From assembly GCF_021922985.1 (NCBI RefSeq), contig NZ_CP040788.1:496001-560000 (forward strand): a DNA stretch of 64,000 nt, read 5' to 3'. The DNA comes from Clavibacter michiganensis subsp. tessellarius (GTDB lineage Bacteria; Actinomycetota; Actinomycetes; Actinomycetales; Microbacteriaceae). Positions within the stretch are counted from its first letter, which is position 1, and every line of letters starts with the position of its first letter. A program made the position numbers and the translations under genes. Shown piece by piece: positions 62,362 through 64,000 of the stretch. The notes under the pieces were generated by a model that saw nothing but the letters and a program-made list of their open reading frames with translations, ran no database searches and was not told the DNA's origin.

Positions 62362-62396
62362 GACGGCCCGGCACCCTCGCGGGGTGCCGGGCCGTC
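62362..62396. terminator. Bidirectional terminator after the CNNM pair
   Basis: A perfect 15-bp stem GACGGCCCGGCACCC/GGGTGCCGGGCCGTC with a 5-base loop lies between convergent genes. Confidence 0.8.
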
Positions 62397-62414
62397 ATCG
62401 ACGCTCGGGGGAGG

Positions 62415-63494
62415 TCAGGCCGCCCAGCGCGCCCGGTCGTACTGCTTGGGCCAGTAGTCGATCTCGACGCCCAGCTCGTGCGCGGCGCGGAGCGCGAAGT
62501 GCGGGTCGCGCAGCATCTCGCGGCCGAGCATCACGGCGTCCGCGCGGCCCTCGGCCACCACGGCCTCCGCCTGCGCGGGCTCGGTGATGAGGCCGACGGC
62601 GTTGAGCGCGACCTTCGCGTGCTCCTTCACGTACTCGGCGAAGGGCACCTGGTAGCCGGGGGCGACGGGGATCGTGACGCCCGTCGTGTTGCCGCCGGTG
62701 GAGATGTCGAAGAAGTCCGCGCCGTGCTCGGCCGCCCAGCCGGCGACGGTCGCGGTCTGCGCCTCGTCCCAGCCGGCGTCGCCCGCCCAGTCGGTCGCGG
62801 AGAAGCGCACGAGGAGCGGCGCGTCGGGGACCTCGGCGCGCACCGCGTCGATCACCTGGAGCAGCAGGCGCGCCCGGTTCTCGAGGCTGCCGCCGAACTC
62901 GTCGTCGCGGTGGTTGCTCAGCGGCGAGAGGAACTGGTGCATGAGGTAGCCGTGCGCGGCGTGGATCTCGAGCACGTCGAAGCCCGCGTCGACGGAGCGG
63001 CGGGCGGCGGCGGCGAAGTCGTCGACGACCTTCCGGAGCCCCGGGGCGTCGAGCGCGACGGGCGTGCCGTAGCCGGGGAACGGCTCGGCGGACGGGGCCA
63101 CCGTGTCCCAGCCGCCCTCCGCGGCGGGCATGGTGCCGCGGCCGGAGAACGAGTACGTGGACGCCTTGCGACCGGCGTGCGCGAGCTGGATCGCGGCGAC
63201 CGCGCCCATCTCGTGGATGAAGTCGACGATCGGCTTCCAGGCGTCGCGCTGCGCGTCGTCCCAGATGCCGGTGTCCTCGGGCGTGATGCGCGCCTCGGGG
63301 CTGACGCCCGTGGCCTCCGCCATCACGAGGCCGGCGCCGCCGCGGGCGAACGAGCCGAGGTGCGCGAGGTGCCAGGCGCCCGGGACCCCGTCGCGCGCGT
63401 CGATGCTGTACTGGCACATCGGCGCGACCCAGATGCGGTTGCGGGCGGTGACGCCGCGGACGGTGATCGGCTCGAAGAGCGGGGACGTGGTCAT
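62415..63494 (-). CDS. NADH:flavin oxidoreductase, old yellow enzyme family (YqjM-like)
   Basis: This 359-residue FMN barrel enzyme reduces activated alkenes such as enones with NAD(P)H. Visible blocks are VAPMCQYS (the Cys that tunes FMN redox potential in YqjM-type enzymes), IQLAHAGRKA (His/Ala near FMN), EIHAAHGYLMHQFLSPLSNHRDDEFGGSLENR and the C-terminal LGREMLRDPHF phosphate site. The ATG at 63494 follows GGAAGGA. It is a single-gene unit. Confidence 0.92.
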   Translation of the reverse strand: MTTSPLFEPITVRGVTARNRIWVAPMCQYSIDARDGVPGAWHLAHLGSFARGGAGLVMAEATGVSPEARITPEDTGIWDDAQRDAWKPIVDFIHEMGAVAAIQLAHAGRKASTYSFSGRGTMPAAEGGWDTVAPSAEPFPGYGTPVALDAPGLRKVVDDFAAAARRSVDAGFDVLEIHAAHGYLMHQFLSPLSNHRDDEFGGSLENRARLLLQVIDAVRAEVPDAPLLVRFSATDWAGDAGWDEAQTATVAGWAAEHGADFFDISTGGNTTGVTIPVAPGYQVPFAEYVKEHAKVALNAVGLITEPAQAEAVVAEGRADAVMLGREMLRDPHFALRAAHELGVEIDYWPKQYDRARWAA

Positions 63495-63620
63495 GGGGAT
63501 CCTTCCAGGCGGGCGGCGGCGCGGATCCACGAGGGAGGCGCGGCGCACGGGGACGGGCGGAGGGCGACGGCGGCCTCATGGTCCCAAGGCCCGGCGCGGC
63601 CGCCGTATTCCCGCCCGCCT

Positions 63621-63626
63621 ATCGTG
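63621..63626 (+). promoter_or_regulatory. Leaderless -10 box of the NAD(P)HX dehydratase gene
   Basis: TATCGT ends exactly six bases before the ATG at 63633. Confidence 0.6.
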
Positions 63627-63632
63627 AGGGGA

Positions 63633-64000
63633 TGAGCGACGCGCGCGACGACCAGGTGCCCGAGGGCTGGATCCGACAGGACGAGGAGCGCACCCGGCGG
63701 GAGCTCCGCCTCCCGCGCGACGACGACGACAAGTACACGCGCGGCGTCCTGGGCGTCCGCACCGGGTCCGACCGCTACCCGGGCGCCGCGGTGCTCGGCG
63801 TGGAGGCCGCCGCGCGCACGGGCGTCGGCATGATCCGGTACCTCGGCCCCGCGGGCGCCTCCGCGTCGGTGCTCGCCCGTCGCCCGGAGGTCGTCACGGC
63901 CGACGGCCGCGTGCAGGCGTGGCTGGTGGGGTCCGGCATGGACGCCGCCCACCGGGACGACGCGACGACCGACGCGATCGCCGCGGCGCTCGCGCAGGGG
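63633..64000 (+). CDS. nnrD: ADP-dependent NAD(P)H-hydrate dehydratase, N-terminal part (cut by window edge)
   Basis: The first 122 codons show the ribokinase-like domain of NnrD: a YTRGVLGVRTGSDRYPGAAVLGVEAAARTGVG block and a VGSGM strand. The family dehydrates the damaged cofactor NAD(P)HX. The AI-type epimerase domain found in fused YjeF proteins is absent at the N-terminus. Catalytic residues lie beyond the window. Confidence 0.75.

Noticed and set aside
1..64000. CRISPR arrays, insertion sequences, prophage genes, integrase or attachment sites
   Set aside because: No spaced direct repeats, transposase, integrase or phage-structural motif was seen; the only tRNA gene (30835-30916) has no repeated 3' end nearby.

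Overview
The window is a 64 kb stretch of very GC-rich (about 72%) actinobacterial chromosome, most likely from the family Microbacteriaceae (Clavibacter/Leifsonia-like). The evidence is gene content: a fused 2-oxoglutarate decarboxylase/dehydrogenase (kgd/odhA type), GuaB1, a SigH-RshA pair, DUF2017 and DUF3039 proteins, ClpS, a Flp/Tad pilus locus of actinobacterial layout, and long Ala/Pro-rich tails on conserved proteins. I see no insertion sequence, prophage, CRISPR array, rRNA or replication origin. No gene-free stretch exceeds 300 bases. RNA genes are one tRNA-Leu and tmRNA.

Layout. 1-2.9 kb: minus-strand metallopeptidase (cut by the window edge), AlkD-like protein, NAD-dependent epimerase, DUF2017 and ClpS. 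3.0-6.8 kb: a translationally coupled ABC exporter plus two-component system. 7-10 kb: PLP aminotransferase and divergent HtrA protease. 10-18.2 kb: a probable cell-envelope glycopolymer locus (two glycosyltransferases, a CDP-alcohol phosphotransferase, a TagB-like glycerophosphotransferase, a TagGH-like exporter and a cytidylyltransferase-like protein), interrupted by two uncharacterised proteins and a small HTH regulator. 18.4-22.2 kb: an ABC transporter whose ATPase has a 460-residue disordered N-terminus. 22.3-27.8 kb: DUF3039, PncB, an Fe-S photolyase, then MurI-RphA-RdgB. 27.9-32.4 kb: CDF exporter, DedA protein, a PLP deaminase, tRNA-Leu and xylulokinase. 32.4-37.1 kb: Tad pilus genes. 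37.2-43.5 kb: MFS, prfB, ftsE (long tail), ftsX, smpB and tmRNA. 43.5-49.2 kb: a COG1840-type ABC importer and an MFS transporter. 49.2-54.2 kb: HisN-like phosphatase, RsgA, AroA, SigH, RshA and a GNAT. 54.3-64 kb: Kgd, GuaB1, two CNNM/CorC-type proteins, an old-yellow-enzyme oxidoreductase and the start of an NAD(P)HX dehydratase.

Two window-wide patterns are the most interesting results. First, the heptamer GGGGGAG occurs 25 times on the plus strand and once on the minus strand by hand count, regardless of gene direction. That is the signature of a polar chromosome-orientation or recombination motif. Second, at least twelve genes have a TANNNT -10 hexamer ending exactly six bases before the start codon, and seven more have it at seven to ten bases. 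This marks extensive leaderless transcription and fixes many start codons. The palindrome GGATCC is also clearly over-represented. Gene-level oddities include FtsE and an ABC ATPase with very long low-complexity extensions, an RsgA without its zinc cysteines, a CDP-alcohol phosphotransferase with its fourth motif Asp replaced by His, and a pilin-like peptide lacking the Flp glutamate.
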